Origin: Symbiobacterium sp040797425
Lineage (GTDB): Bacteria; Bacillota; Sulfobacillia; Symbiobacteriales; Symbiobacteriaceae
Length of the DNA stretch: 64,000 nucleotides
Assembly (NCBI RefSeq): GCF_040797425.1
Contig: NZ_JBFNEH010000011.1
Coordinates: 14,195 to 78,194, forward strand
Direction: 5' to 3'
Positions 51,646 to 59,945 of the stretch are shown one piece after another. How positions within the stretch are numbered: the first letter of the stretch is position 1; the number at the start of each line of letters is the position of its first letter. Below the pieces are notes generated by a model, which was given only the letters and a program-made list of their open reading frames with translations, was not told the origin of the DNA and ran no database searches. The position numbers were made by a program, and so were the translations under genes.

Positions 51646-51985
51646 TGCTGTCTGGAACGTCTCCTCGCACTCGCTGCCGGGGGCGCCGGTCCGCCTTGCC
51701 CGGGGTACAGGTGGGTACTGCTCGGGGTACAAAGGCGTACTAGTCCGAGCGCCGGCACGGGTTGCCCGGCCGCCGGGCGCGGCGACCGGGCTGCGTGAGG
51801 GGGCAGCCCGCCCCCTCAGTGCAGTTCACAGCCGAAACCATGCAATTCACCGCCGGAATCAGGTGATTGGCAGAAGATCGCTTGACGTGCTATAGTGGTA
51901 GTACCTTCTGCCCACCACAAGCATGAACAGGTGGCACTAAAGGACTATCCGGGGCGCGCAAGCGCTGCAGGGGAGGTCGAATTGC
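51646..51985. other. 340-base gap before the ferredoxin oxidoreductase operon
   Basis: No gene is visible. It carries the promoter at 51867-51896 and a leader of ~85 bases without clear structure. Confidence 0.5.
51867..51896 (+). promoter_or_regulatory. Promoter of the 2-oxoacid:ferredoxin oxidoreductase operon
   Basis: TTGGCA and TATAGT are 18 bases apart; a second TTGACG occurs between them at an unhelpful spacing. Confidence 0.65.
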
Positions 51986-53017
51986 ATGGCAGCAACCCCG
52001 ACCCGGGGGGCGGTCCAGCTGCCCGTCAAGGACGAGCACGGGTGCTTTAACATCCGTCTGGAGTCCATCGGCGGGTACGGCGCCAACATTGCGGGTAAGA
52101 TGCTGGCCGAAGCCGGCGTCCTGTACCAGGGGCTCAACGGTTCCAACTTCTCCTCTTACGGCTCCGAGAAGAAGGGTTCGCCCGTCAAGTCGTTCATCCG
52201 CTTCGCTGAACCCGACACGCCGATCCGCATCAGTGCCCCCATCGAGGAGCCGCACGTGGTCTGCATCTTCCACGAGGCCCTCATCCGGACGCAACCGGTG
52301 GTGGATGGCATTCGCCCGGGCGGTGTGATCATCGTGAACACGCGCAAGTCTCCGGCGGAGATCCAGCGGCTGCTGGGCGTGGAAGACGTGACGATCGGCA
52401 CCTTCGACGCCATGACCATCGCCGTGGAGACGGGCTCCCGGGTGAACATGGCCGTGCTCGGGGCGATCGCCCGGGCTGCAGACTTCCTGGACCCCGAGGC
52501 CATCAAGGCGATGATCCGCGACACCTTCGCCCGCAAGTACCCGCACACGGTACCGGGCAACCTGCGCTGCTTCGACCGTGGGTACACGGAGATCCGGTTC
52601 GAGTACTTCGGCCCGTCGGGCGCGGAGAAGGCCGCCCCGCAGCAGCGGTCGGCGGCGGCCTACGGCTATCTCCACATGCCCATCGGCGGGGTGATTCCCA
52701 ACCCGGGCAACATGGCGCTCAAGGATCTCAGCGCCTCGCGCCAGGGCTTCCTGCCCGCGTTTGACCGGGAGAAGTGCATCGACTGCGCCCAGTGCGACCT
52801 GGTCTGCCCCGACTTCTGCTTCGTGTGGGAGCAGGGGGTCGACAAGCGGGGCCGCCCCGCGATGGTGCTCAAGGGCATCAACTACCAGTACTGCAAGGGC
52901 TGCCTGAAGTGCGTCGAGGCGTGCCCCACCGACGCCCTGAAGGAATTGCGGGAAGAGGACGGCTACGCAGATGCGCACACGGTGCGCCATCACTACCTGA
53001 TGGCGACGGGGAGGTGA
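51986..53017 (+). CDS. 2-oxoacid:ferredoxin oxidoreductase, gamma-delta fusion
   Basis: 343 residues with an ATG start. Residues ~15-225 form the gamma domain (SIGGYGANIAGKMLAEAGVL, FSSYGSEKKGSPVKSFIRF, GGVIIVNTRKSPAEIQRLL). Residues ~255-335 hold the delta ferredoxin domain with two 4Fe-4S motifs: CIDCAQCDLVCPD and CKGCLKCVEACPTDAL. With the alpha-beta gene next to it this makes the two-subunit form of a complex that in many organisms uses four polypeptides. It converts a 2-oxoacid (pyruvate or similar) to acyl-CoA while reducing ferredoxin. Confidence 0.9.
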   Translation: MAATPTRGAVQLPVKDEHGCFNIRLESIGGYGANIAGKMLAEAGVLYQGLNGSNFSSYGSEKKGSPVKSFIRFAEPDTPIRISAPIEEPHVVCIFHEALIRTQPVVDGIRPGGVIIVNTRKSPAEIQRLLGVEDVTIGTFDAMTIAVETGSRVNMAVLGAIARAADFLDPEAIKAMIRDTFARKYPHTVPGNLRCFDRGYTEIRFEYFGPSGAEKAAPQQRSAAAYGYLHMPIGGVIPNPGNMALKDLSASRQGFLPAFDREKCIDCAQCDLVCPDFCFVWEQGVDKRGRPAMVLKGINYQYCKGCLKCVEACPTDALKELREEDGYADAHTVRHHYLMATGR

Positions 53018-53024
53018 GCGGCGG

Positions 53025-55289
53025 ATGGCGCTGGAAGCGAAGGTTCCCGTGCAGAAGTCCACATTCAAGTCGGGCAACGAGATGGCCGCGCTGGCGGCCA
53101 GCCAGATTAACTTCCATCTGATGGGGTACTACCCGATCACGCCCTCCACCGAAATTGCCGAGTTCATTGATGAAATGCGGGTCGAGGGCGAGAACACGAT
53201 CGCCATGGTGGCGGGGGATGGCGAGCACGGTGCCGCCGGCATCTGCTACGGCGCCGCAGTGGCCGGGGGCCGGGTGTTCAACGCCACCTCGGCCAACGGC
53301 TACCTGTACGCCCTGGAGCAGATGCCCGTCCAGTCGGGCACGCGGATGCCGATGGTCCTCGACCTGGTCACCCGCTCGGTCTCCGGCCCGCTGGACATCC
53401 GCGGTGACCACTCCGACCTCTACTTCGCCCTGAACACGGGCTGGATCATCCTCTACGCCAACAACCCGCAGGAGGTCTACGACCTCCATCCCATCGCCGT
53501 GCGGGTGGGGGAGCACCCCGACGTGCGGCTGCCCGTCATCATCGGGTTCGACGGGTTCTTCACCAGCCACCAGAAGCGGCGCGTCTTCTACTTCGAAGAC
53601 CCGCAGGTGCTCAGGGAGTTCGTGGGTCCGCAGCCCGAGGGCTTCCCTCACGCACTGGACCCGCGCAATCCCAGGACCTTCGGCCCCTATATGAATGATC
53701 CGGACCTGATCAACAACAAGTATCAGCTCCACCTGGCCATGGAGAACGCCCGGCGGGTGATTCCGGAGGTCTTCGCCGAGTGGGAGCGGCTCTCCGGGCG
53801 GCGGATCGAGATGGTGGAGGCCTACCGCATGGAGGACGCCGACGTGGCCCTGGTGCTCCTCGGTTCGGCGGCCGACACCGGCAAGCAGGTGGCCGACCAG
53901 CTGCGGGAGCGGGGCGTGCGGGCGGGCCTGCTGACGCTCCACGTGCTCCGCCCCTTCCCGGCCGAAGAGATCCGCAGGGCCCTCCGGGGCGTCGCGGCCG
54001 TGGTAATCGGCGAGCGGGCCGACTCGTACGGCTCGGGCGGCGGGAACCTCTCCCACGAGATCAAGTCCGCACTGAAGGACGACCCCGTGAACCGCACCCT
54101 GGTGGCGACCCGCATCTATGGCCTCGGTGGCAAGGACTTCTACCCCGCTGACGCCGAAGCGTTCTACGCGCTCGCCCTGGAGATGGCCCGCACCGGTCGG
54201 GTGGAAGTGCCCTTTGATTACCACGGCGTCACCCCGGTCACCGAAAGCCAGCCGGCCCAGGTGGTTCCGCCGCTCACGCCGGAGGAGCAGCAGTCGCCGG
54301 TCCGGGTCGAGGTGGCGGGTGACGAGCTGAAGGTGATCGTGCCTCCGCCCCGGCAGATGATGAGCATGCCCAAGCGGATTACGCCCGGCCACGGCGCCTG
54401 CCCGGGATGCGGCATCTTCCCGGCCCTCGACAACTTCTTCCGGGCCCTCTCGGGCGACGTGGTGGTGCTCTTCCAGACGGGCTGCGCCATGGTGGTGACC
54501 ACCGGCTATCCCTACTCTGCCCACCGCGTGACCTATATCCACAACCTGTTCCAGAACGGTGCGGCCACGCTCTCGGGCGTCGTGGAGGTATTCCACGAGA
54601 AGAAGCGCCGGGGCGAGATTCCGGTGGGCGATGACATCACCTTCGTGATGGTCACCGGCGACGGGGGCATGGACATCGGCATGGGTCCGGCCATCGGCGC
54701 GGCGCTGCGCAACCACAAGATGATCATCCTCGAGTACGACAACGAGGGCTACATGAACACCGGCTCTCAGCTCTCGTACTCGACCCCCATCGGCCACAAG
54801 ACCGCAACCTCCAACGTGGGCACGCTGGGCGGCGGCAAGGCGTTCCACCACAAGGACACCCCGCAGATCATGGCCGCCTGCCACATCCCCTACGTCTTCA
54901 CCGCGGTGGAGTCGCAGCCGCAGGACCTCTGGAAGAAAGCGGCCAAGGCGCAGTGGTACGCCAAGAACGTAGGCCTGGCCTACGGCAAGCTGCTCATCGC
55001 CTGCCCGCTCAACTGGATGTCGGAGGAGCGGCTGGGCACCAAGATCGTGCAGGCCGCGGTGGACTGCAACTTCTTCCCGCTGTACGAGGTGGAGCGCGGG
55101 AAGACGCGCCTCACCTACGACCCCGAAGCGAAGGGGAAGAAGATCCCCGTGGAAGACTGGCTGAAGATGATGGGGAAGACTCGCCACCTCTTGAAGCCCG
55201 AGTTCAAGGACGTGCTGGCGGAGTTCCAGCGGGAGGTCGACCGCCGGTTCCGCCGCATCAAGGCGATGAGCGAGCACCCCGATCTGTAG
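53025..55289 (+). CDS. 2-oxoacid:ferredoxin oxidoreductase, alpha-beta fusion
   Basis: 754 residues, ATG start seven bases after the previous stop. The alpha part (~1-425) has GNEMAALAASQINFHLMGYY, the acyl-binding YPITPSTEIAEF pattern and PMVLDLVTRSVSGPLDIRGD. The beta part (~435-754) has CPGCGIFPALDNF (one cluster-type Cys pair), and the thiamine-pyrophosphate site GDGGMDIGMGPAIGAALRNH with YDNEGYMNTGSQLS. Alpha-beta fusion in one chain is less common than separate genes. The substrate cannot be read; pyruvate, branched-chain or indolepyruvate-type 2-oxoacids are all possible. Confidence 0.9.
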   Translation: MALEAKVPVQKSTFKSGNEMAALAASQINFHLMGYYPITPSTEIAEFIDEMRVEGENTIAMVAGDGEHGAAGICYGAAVAGGRVFNATSANGYLYALEQMPVQSGTRMPMVLDLVTRSVSGPLDIRGDHSDLYFALNTGWIILYANNPQEVYDLHPIAVRVGEHPDVRLPVIIGFDGFFTSHQKRRVFYFEDPQVLREFVGPQPEGFPHALDPRNPRTFGPYMNDPDLINNKYQLHLAMENARRVIPEVFAEWERLSGRRIEMVEAYRMEDADVALVLLGSAADTGKQVADQLRERGVRAGLLTLHVLRPFPAEEIRRALRGVAAVVIGERADSYGSGGGNLSHEIKSALKDDPVNRTLVATRIYGLGGKDFYPADAEAFYALALEMARTGRVEVPFDYHGVTPVTESQPAQVVPPLTPEEQQSPVRVEVAGDELKVIVPPPRQMMSMPKRITPGHGACPGCGIFPALDNFFRALSGDVVVLFQTGCAMVVTTGYPYSAHRVTYIHNLFQNGAATLSGVVEVFHEKKRRGEIPVGDDITFVMVTGDGGMDIGMGPAIGAALRNHKMIILEYDNEGYMNTGSQLSYSTPIGHKTATSNVGTLGGGKAFHHKDTPQIMAACHIPYVFTAVESQPQDLWKKAAKAQWYAKNVGLAYGKLLIACPLNWMSEERLGTKIVQAAVDCNFFPLYEVERGKTRLTYDPEAKGKKIPVEDWLKMMGKTRHLLKPEFKDVLAEFQREVDRRFRRIKAMSEHPDL

Positions 55290-55295
55290 GCGAAA

Positions 55296-55326
55296 GGCAA
55301 GCCGCCGGCTGGTCCGGCGGCTTGCC
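55296..55326 (+). terminator. Hairpin after the oxidoreductase operon
   Basis: GGCAAGCCGCCGG pairs perfectly with CCGGCGGCTTGCC across CTGGT. There is no T run, so it may be a 3' stabiliser as well as a terminator. Confidence 0.75.
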
Positions 55327-55459
55327 GCGCGCACAGCGCCTGCGGCGTCGGCTGGCAGGGCAGGAGTTTCTGCGGGACACGGAGAAACACGCGACGCCCC
55401 CGCGCGCGGTAAGTCACCCTGCGCGGGTGAGACGACAACGGGAAGAGGGGGGTTGCCGG

Positions 55460-56491
55460 ATGCCGCTCGAGCCGAACGGGCCGGGTGAGCTCGGTTTTGT
55501 TGAGGCACTGATGAAACGGGGCTTCATCAACATCCCCCGAATGCTGTTTGACTACACCAGTGATCTGGGCCTCGATTATCCAGAGATCGGTATGATATTC
55601 GCCGTCCTGGCGTGTATAGGGGGGCCCGGCGAAAACGCGTTTGGCTCGTACACGGTCACGCGGCGCAATCTGCCCCGTGACTTTGACCAAGTGCGCGACC
55701 TGGTAGTCGAGTTGGAGAAACTCATGATCACCCGCTGCGACAAGGTAACCGATAACGAGATCACCTTTTCTTTCGGCCCGCTCTTTGCCCGGCTGCGGGC
55801 CGTATGGAGCGAGTATAGGGAGGCCTACGAGAAGGAGATGGCCAGCCGGGGGCCGCACCCGGCGGTGGGTCTGGCGGAGAAGCTCCTGAGCCGGCCGCTC
55901 TCGACGCAGGAGGTGCGCACGATCCTCGACTGGGTCGAGGAACTGGGCTTCACGGTGGAGATGGTGGAGGCGGTGCTGCGGGAGGGGATTCGCACGGGGG
56001 TCACCCGCATCAAGTACCTGGACTCCATCGCCACCCAGTGGGCCCAGGCCGGCCTCCAGACGCCCGAGCAGGTGGCGGCCTACCTGGAGGAGCACCAGAA
56101 GACGGAGGCCCGCTACCGCAAGGCCACCCAGGCCCTGGGCATCAAGAGGCCGCTCACCGCTGCCGAGCAGGCGATGATGGAGCGCTGGTACGGCGAGTGG
56201 GGCTTCGATGATGACGTGATCCTCCAGGCCTGCGAGCAGGCGGCGGGTGCCAAGAACCCGCTTCAGTACACCAACAAGGTCCTGGAGTCGTGGCTGCAGG
56301 AGGGCATCCGCACCACCGCCGATCTGGACAGGCTGCTGGCGCAGAAGCGCCGCACCGCGGCGGCCGGGCTCGAGCCGGGCCGGGCCGCCCGCGGGGGCCG
56401 GAAGGGGTCTGGGCAGTCCAACGTCATCCTGAAGCGCGAGAAGAAGGATGATAGCTACTATGATGTTGTCTTTAAGCGCTTTGGCGAGTGA
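55460..56491 (+). CDS. dnaD: DnaD-domain primosome protein
   Basis: 343 residues from the ATG at 55460 with GAAGAGGGGGG upstream; the frame runs back into the oxidoreductase gene, which is not credible. The N-terminal winged helix has LMKRGFINIPRMLFDYTSDL and ENAFGSYTVTRRNLPRDFDQ. DnaD-type C-terminal domains (~130-310) carry VRTILDWVEELGFTVEMVEA and the LTAAEQAMMERWYGEWGFDD repeat with two copies of the fold. In Firmicutes DnaD helps DnaA or PriA remodel DNA and recruit the helicase loader; the DnaI-like gene overlaps by 44 bases. The basic tail may bind DNA. Confidence 0.85.
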   Translation: MPLEPNGPGELGFVEALMKRGFINIPRMLFDYTSDLGLDYPEIGMIFAVLACIGGPGENAFGSYTVTRRNLPRDFDQVRDLVVELEKLMITRCDKVTDNEITFSFGPLFARLRAVWSEYREAYEKEMASRGPHPAVGLAEKLLSRPLSTQEVRTILDWVEELGFTVEMVEAVLREGIRTGVTRIKYLDSIATQWAQAGLQTPEQVAAYLEEHQKTEARYRKATQALGIKRPLTAAEQAMMERWYGEWGFDDDVILQACEQAAGAKNPLQYTNKVLESWLQEGIRTTADLDRLLAQKRRTAAAGLEPGRAARGGRKGSGQSNVILKREKKDDSYYDVVFKRFGE

Positions 56492-57470
56492 GCGGGTAAG
56501 GCGGCGGGAGGCGCGCATCCGCCAGCTGGAGCGGGAGCGGGACGAGCGGGAGGCCGCCATCTTCGCCCGCATCCCGCGGCTGGCGGAGATCAAGGAACTC
56601 CAGTCGGAGATCGGCCTGGACGTGGCGCGGCTCTACCTGCACCGGCCCACGCGCTTCGGCAAGAGCTTTGAGGAGCTGAAGGAGTGGTCCCTGCAGCTCA
56701 GCCGGGAGCGGGAGGAACTCCTGCGCCGGCACGGGATCGACCCGTACGAGCTGGAGGTGCACTGGGACTGCCCCCGCTGCCAGAACACCGGCTGGGTGCG
56801 TGAGCCGGCCGACGGCGATACGGCCGCGCCCCCGCGCAAGTGCGCCTGCCTGGTCCAGGAGGAGATCGACGACCTCTACCGGGCGGCCGGCCTGACCGGG
56901 CCGCTGCGGGAGCAGACCTTCGAGCACTTCGACATCACGGTCTACCCGCCGGAGTGCCGGAAGCACATGGAAGGGGTCCGGGACTACTGTCGGCGGTTTG
57001 CGGACGCGGTGGCGTCCGGCGACGCCCGCTCCTCCCTGCTGCTGCAGGGGGCGGTGGGCCTGGGCAAGACGTTTCTGGCCTGCGCCATCGGCAACCGGGT
57101 GATCGCGGCCGGCAAGACGGTGGGCTACTTCACCCTGCCGGAGTTCGTCGAACTGGTCCGGGCCGAGAAGCTGGACGAGGAGTTCCGGAGCAGCACGATG
57201 CAACAGCTCCTGGATGCGGACCTGATCATCCTGGACGACCTGGGCGCCGAGAAGGTGACCGAGTTCGTGGCGCAGGAGCTGTTCAACCTGATCAACCTCC
57301 GGCTCAACCGGCAGCTGCCGATGGTGGCCTCCACCAATCTGCGGCCCTCTGAGCTCGAAGACGTCTACGGCGAGCGCATCGCCTCGCGCCTCCTGTTCGG
57401 GTTCGAGGCGCTCACGCTGCAGGGCGAAGACGTGCGCAAGGTGCTCCGCCTGCGCAGCAGCGAGGCCTGA
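56448..57470 (+). CDS. dnaI: DnaI/DnaC-like helicase-loading ATPase
   Basis: 340 residues if started at 56448 inside dnaD; ATGs at 56460 and 56463 and a TTG at 56481 are alternatives, and no ribosome site decides. An N-terminal coiled region and a zinc-finger-like CPRCQNTG/CACL pair (~107-135) precede the AAA+ ATPase with LLLQGAVGLGKTFLACAIGN, LIILDDLGAEKVTEFVAQEL, ASTNLRPSEL and ASRLLFGFEALTLQGEDVRK. It loads DnaB onto DNA. Together with dnaD it makes a primosome module, with dnaB itself 47 kb away. Confidence 0.88.
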   Translation: MIATMMLSLSALASERVRRREARIRQLERERDEREAAIFARIPRLAEIKELQSEIGLDVARLYLHRPTRFGKSFEELKEWSLQLSREREELLRRHGIDPYELEVHWDCPRCQNTGWVREPADGDTAAPPRKCACLVQEEIDDLYRAAGLTGPLREQTFEHFDITVYPPECRKHMEGVRDYCRRFADAVASGDARSSLLLQGAVGLGKTFLACAIGNRVIAAGKTVGYFTLPEFVELVRAEKLDEEFRSSTMQQLLDADLIILDDLGAEKVTEFVAQELFNLINLRLNRQLPMVASTNLRPSELEDVYGERIASRLLFGFEALTLQGEDVRKVLRLRSSEA

Positions 57471-57528
57471 CGGCGACAAAGGTGTAGCGCCGCACGCCGT
57501 CGAATAGAGCCCCCAAGGAGGCTGGCCA

Positions 57529-58938
57529 ATGGGAGAGGAACAACGCCGGGCCCCCCTGTTCGAGGCCCTGCAGACCTATGCAGGCCGGGTGCGGGCCCCG
57601 CTGCATGTGCCCGGCCACAAGATGGGGCGTGGGGCAGACCCCGAGTGGCGGGCGTTCCTGGGCGAACGCGCGCTCTCCATCGACCAGACGGAGGCGCCCG
57701 GACTGGACGACCTGCACGCGCCGGAGGGCGTGATTGCGGAGGCGCAGCGACTGGCGGCCGCGGCCTTCGGCGCGTGGCGGAGCTACTTCCTCGTGGGCGG
57801 CACCACCGCCGGGCTCCACGCCCTGATCCTGGCGGCCTGCACTCCTGGAGAGACCATCGTCGTCCCCCGGCACGCCCACCGCTCGGTGCTCGGTGCGCTG
57901 ATCCTGGCCGGGCTCCGGCCGCGCTGGGTGCGGGTGGCGTTTGATCCTGAACTGGGGGTGGCCACCGGCGCCGACCGCGCCTCCCTGAAGGCTGCCCTGC
58001 CGGGTGCGGCGGCGGCCGTGCTGGTTCACCCCACCTACTATGGGATCACCTCTGCAATCGCCGCGGAGATCGAACTGATCCACCGGTCCGGCCTGCCGGT
58101 GCTGGTGGACGAGGCGCACGGCGCGCACTTCGCCTTTCACCCCTCCCTTCCGCCCTCGGCCGTCTCGCTGGGTGCGGACGGGGTGGTGCAGTCGCTGCAC
58201 AAGACGGGTGGAAGCCTCACGCAGTCGTCCCTGTGCCACCTGCCCCGCGGGAGCCGTCTGGACCCGCTCCGGGTGCAGGAGATGCTGCGGCTCGTGCAGA
58301 CGACCAGTCCGTCCTACCTGCTGATGGCCTCGCTGGACGCGGCCCGTCGCATGCTGGCCCTGGAGGGACGCAGCGCATGGGACCGGACTCTCGCACTGGC
58401 GGGCGAAGCGCGCCGGCGCGTGGAGGCCATCCCGGGCCTCAGGGTATACCCGACCGACGATGCCACCAAACTGCTCATCGACGTGCGGGGCCGGTCCGTG
58501 TCGGGATTCCGGGCAGCAGAGTGGTTGTGGGAAGAAGCCGGCGTGGCCGTGGAGGCCGCGGGGCTCACCTACCTCCTGGCCGTGCTGACCCCGGGCGACA
58601 CCCCGGAGACGGTGGCGACGCTGGTCGCCGCGCTGGAGCGGCTGCCGTCTGACGGGGGCGTGCCCGCCCTCCCGCCCGAGCCGCCCTGGCCCGAGGTGGT
58701 GATGACGCCGCGGGAGGCGTACCTGGGGCGGAAGCAGGCCGTGCCTCTGGCGGAGTCCGTGGGCCGGATCGCCGCCGAGATGGTCGCGCCCTATCCCCCC
58801 GGTATCCCGGTGGTGGCGCCCGGAGAGCGGCTTACCCGGGACGTGGTGGACTACCTGTCGTTCGCGGCGAGGGCCGGCTGGCACCTCCAGGGCCCTGCCG
58901 ATCCCCTTCTCCGCACCATTCAAGTTGTGGTGGAGTGA
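57529..58938 (+). CDS. yaaO: Orn/Lys/Arg decarboxylase (YaaO-like)
   Basis: 469 residues, ATG start with AAGGAGG upstream. The core has LHVPGHKMGRGADPEWRAF, the PLP Lys in VVQSLHKTGGSLTQSS (K225) and VLVDEAHGAHFAFHP, and ends PYPPGIPVVAPGERLTRDVV. It is the second member in the window; the C-terminal half diverges from the 46537 copy. In Bacillus yaaO precedes tmk, as here, and its function is unknown; decarboxylation of a basic amino acid is the family role. Its stop overlaps tmk. Confidence 0.9.
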   Translation: MGEEQRRAPLFEALQTYAGRVRAPLHVPGHKMGRGADPEWRAFLGERALSIDQTEAPGLDDLHAPEGVIAEAQRLAAAAFGAWRSYFLVGGTTAGLHALILAACTPGETIVVPRHAHRSVLGALILAGLRPRWVRVAFDPELGVATGADRASLKAALPGAAAAVLVHPTYYGITSAIAAEIELIHRSGLPVLVDEAHGAHFAFHPSLPPSAVSLGADGVVQSLHKTGGSLTQSSLCHLPRGSRLDPLRVQEMLRLVQTTSPSYLLMASLDAARRMLALEGRSAWDRTLALAGEARRRVEAIPGLRVYPTDDATKLLIDVRGRSVSGFRAAEWLWEEAGVAVEAAGLTYLLAVLTPGDTPETVATLVAALERLPSDGGVPALPPEPPWPEVVMTPREAYLGRKQAVPLAESVGRIAAEMVAPYPPGIPVVAPGERLTRDVVDYLSFAARAGWHLQGPADPLLRTIQVVVE

Positions 58939-59588
58939 GCAGCGTGTCTGTTTTTATCACCTTCGAAGGCGTCGACGGGGCCGGGAAGTCCACGCAGCTC
59001 AGGCTGCTGCTCCAGTACCTGGAAGAGCGGGGCGTGCCGGTTTTCTTCACCCGTGAACCCGGCGGCACGCCCATAGCTGAACAGATCCGGGAGATCCTGC
59101 TTTCCCCCCGCAACCGGGGCATGTCGCTGATCACCGAGGCCCTGCTCTTCGCGGCCAGTCGGGCCGAGCATGTGAGTCGCACCATCCGGCCGGCGCTGGA
59201 GGCCGGCAAGGTCGTGATCTGCGACCGGTTCGTGGACTCGTCGATCGTCTACCAGGGCTTTGCCGGCGGTTTGCCGCTGGATTTCGTGGAACAGATTAAC
59301 CAGATGGCGACGGGTGCGTTGCGCCCACACCGCACCATCGTGCTCGATCTGGCCCCGGAGGTGGCCCTCGCCCGGCTGAAGGCCGGGGGCATGGACCGGA
59401 TCGAGGAGAAGTCCCTGGCGTATCACCGGCAGGTCCGTGAGGGATACCTGGAGATCGCCCGTGCCGAGCCGCGGCGGGTGAAGATCGTGGACGCCTCCCG
59501 CGGGGTAGACGAGGTGCAGGCTGAGATTCGGGCGCTGGTGGACGAGGTCCTCCCCCGGCGGTTCGGCGGGGGGCGCACGGCATCCTGA
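58935..59588 (+). CDS. tmk: Thymidylate kinase
   Basis: 217 residues from the GTG at 58935; GTG 58944 gives the shorter MSVFITFEG start and is possible. FITFEGVDGAGKSTQLRLLL is the P-loop, TREPGGTPIAEQIREILLSP the DR/E(PGG) loop, ICDRFVDSSIVYQGFAGGLP the substrate and LID-proximal motif. It makes dTDP from dTMP with ATP for DNA synthesis. Gene order tmk-darA-holB is as in Bacillus. Confidence 0.96.
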   Translation: MSSVSVFITFEGVDGAGKSTQLRLLLQYLEERGVPVFFTREPGGTPIAEQIREILLSPRNRGMSLITEALLFAASRAEHVSRTIRPALEAGKVVICDRFVDSSIVYQGFAGGLPLDFVEQINQMATGALRPHRTIVLDLAPEVALARLKAGGMDRIEEKSLAYHRQVREGYLEIARAEPRRVKIVDASRGVDEVQAEIRALVDEVLPRRFGGGRTAS

Positions 59589-59603
59589 GAGGAGGGTGTC
59601 AGG

Positions 59604-59933
59604 ATGAAACTGGTGATCGCCGTAATCCAGGACAAGGACACGCATCGGCTGCTGACGGCGCTGACTCAGGAGGGCTTCCGGGCGACGAAGCTCAGCTCCA
59701 CAGGCGGCTTCCTGCGGGAAGGCAACACGACCCTGCTGATCGGCGTGCAGGATCTTCAGCTCGAGCGCTTGCTGCGCATCATCCAGAGCACCTGCCGGTC
59801 GCGGGAGCAGCTGGTCACGCCGCTCTCGCCGATGGGCGGGCCTGCGGACTCGTACATTCCCTTCCCGGTGGAGATCACCGTGGGCGGGGCCACCATCTTC
59901 GTGCTCGATGTGGAGCGCTTCGAGCAGTACTAG
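59604..59933 (+). CDS. darA: Cyclic-di-AMP receptor DarA (YaaQ, PII-like)
   Basis: 109 residues, ATG start after GGAGG. The sequence KLVIAVIQDKDTHRLLTALT and GFRATKLSSTGGFLREGNTT, then NTTLLIGVQDLQLERLLRII and the C-terminal VGGATIFVLDVERFEQ is the conserved DarA/PstA core. The trimeric PII-like protein binds c-di-AMP; its downstream effect is not settled. The adjacent yaaR of Bacillus is absent and holB follows at once. No c-di-AMP phosphodiesterase gene is seen where gdpP is expected. Confidence 0.93.
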   Translation: MKLVIAVIQDKDTHRLLTALTQEGFRATKLSSTGGFLREGNTTLLIGVQDLQLERLLRIIQSTCRSREQLVTPLSPMGGPADSYIPFPVEITVGGATIFVLDVERFEQY

Positions 59934-59945
59934 GAGGACGCGGTC

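Noticed and set aside
51890..51985. AGGTGGCAC in the leader of the oxidoreductase operon, recalling a T-box.
   Set aside because: The T-box consensus AGGGTGGNACCGCG is not met and there is no specifier stem or terminator.
52878..55508. An 876-codon minus-strand frame opposite the oxidoreductase genes.
   Set aside because: The plus strand encodes convincing thiamine and iron-sulfur motifs; the antisense product is rich in His, Arg and Val with no motif.
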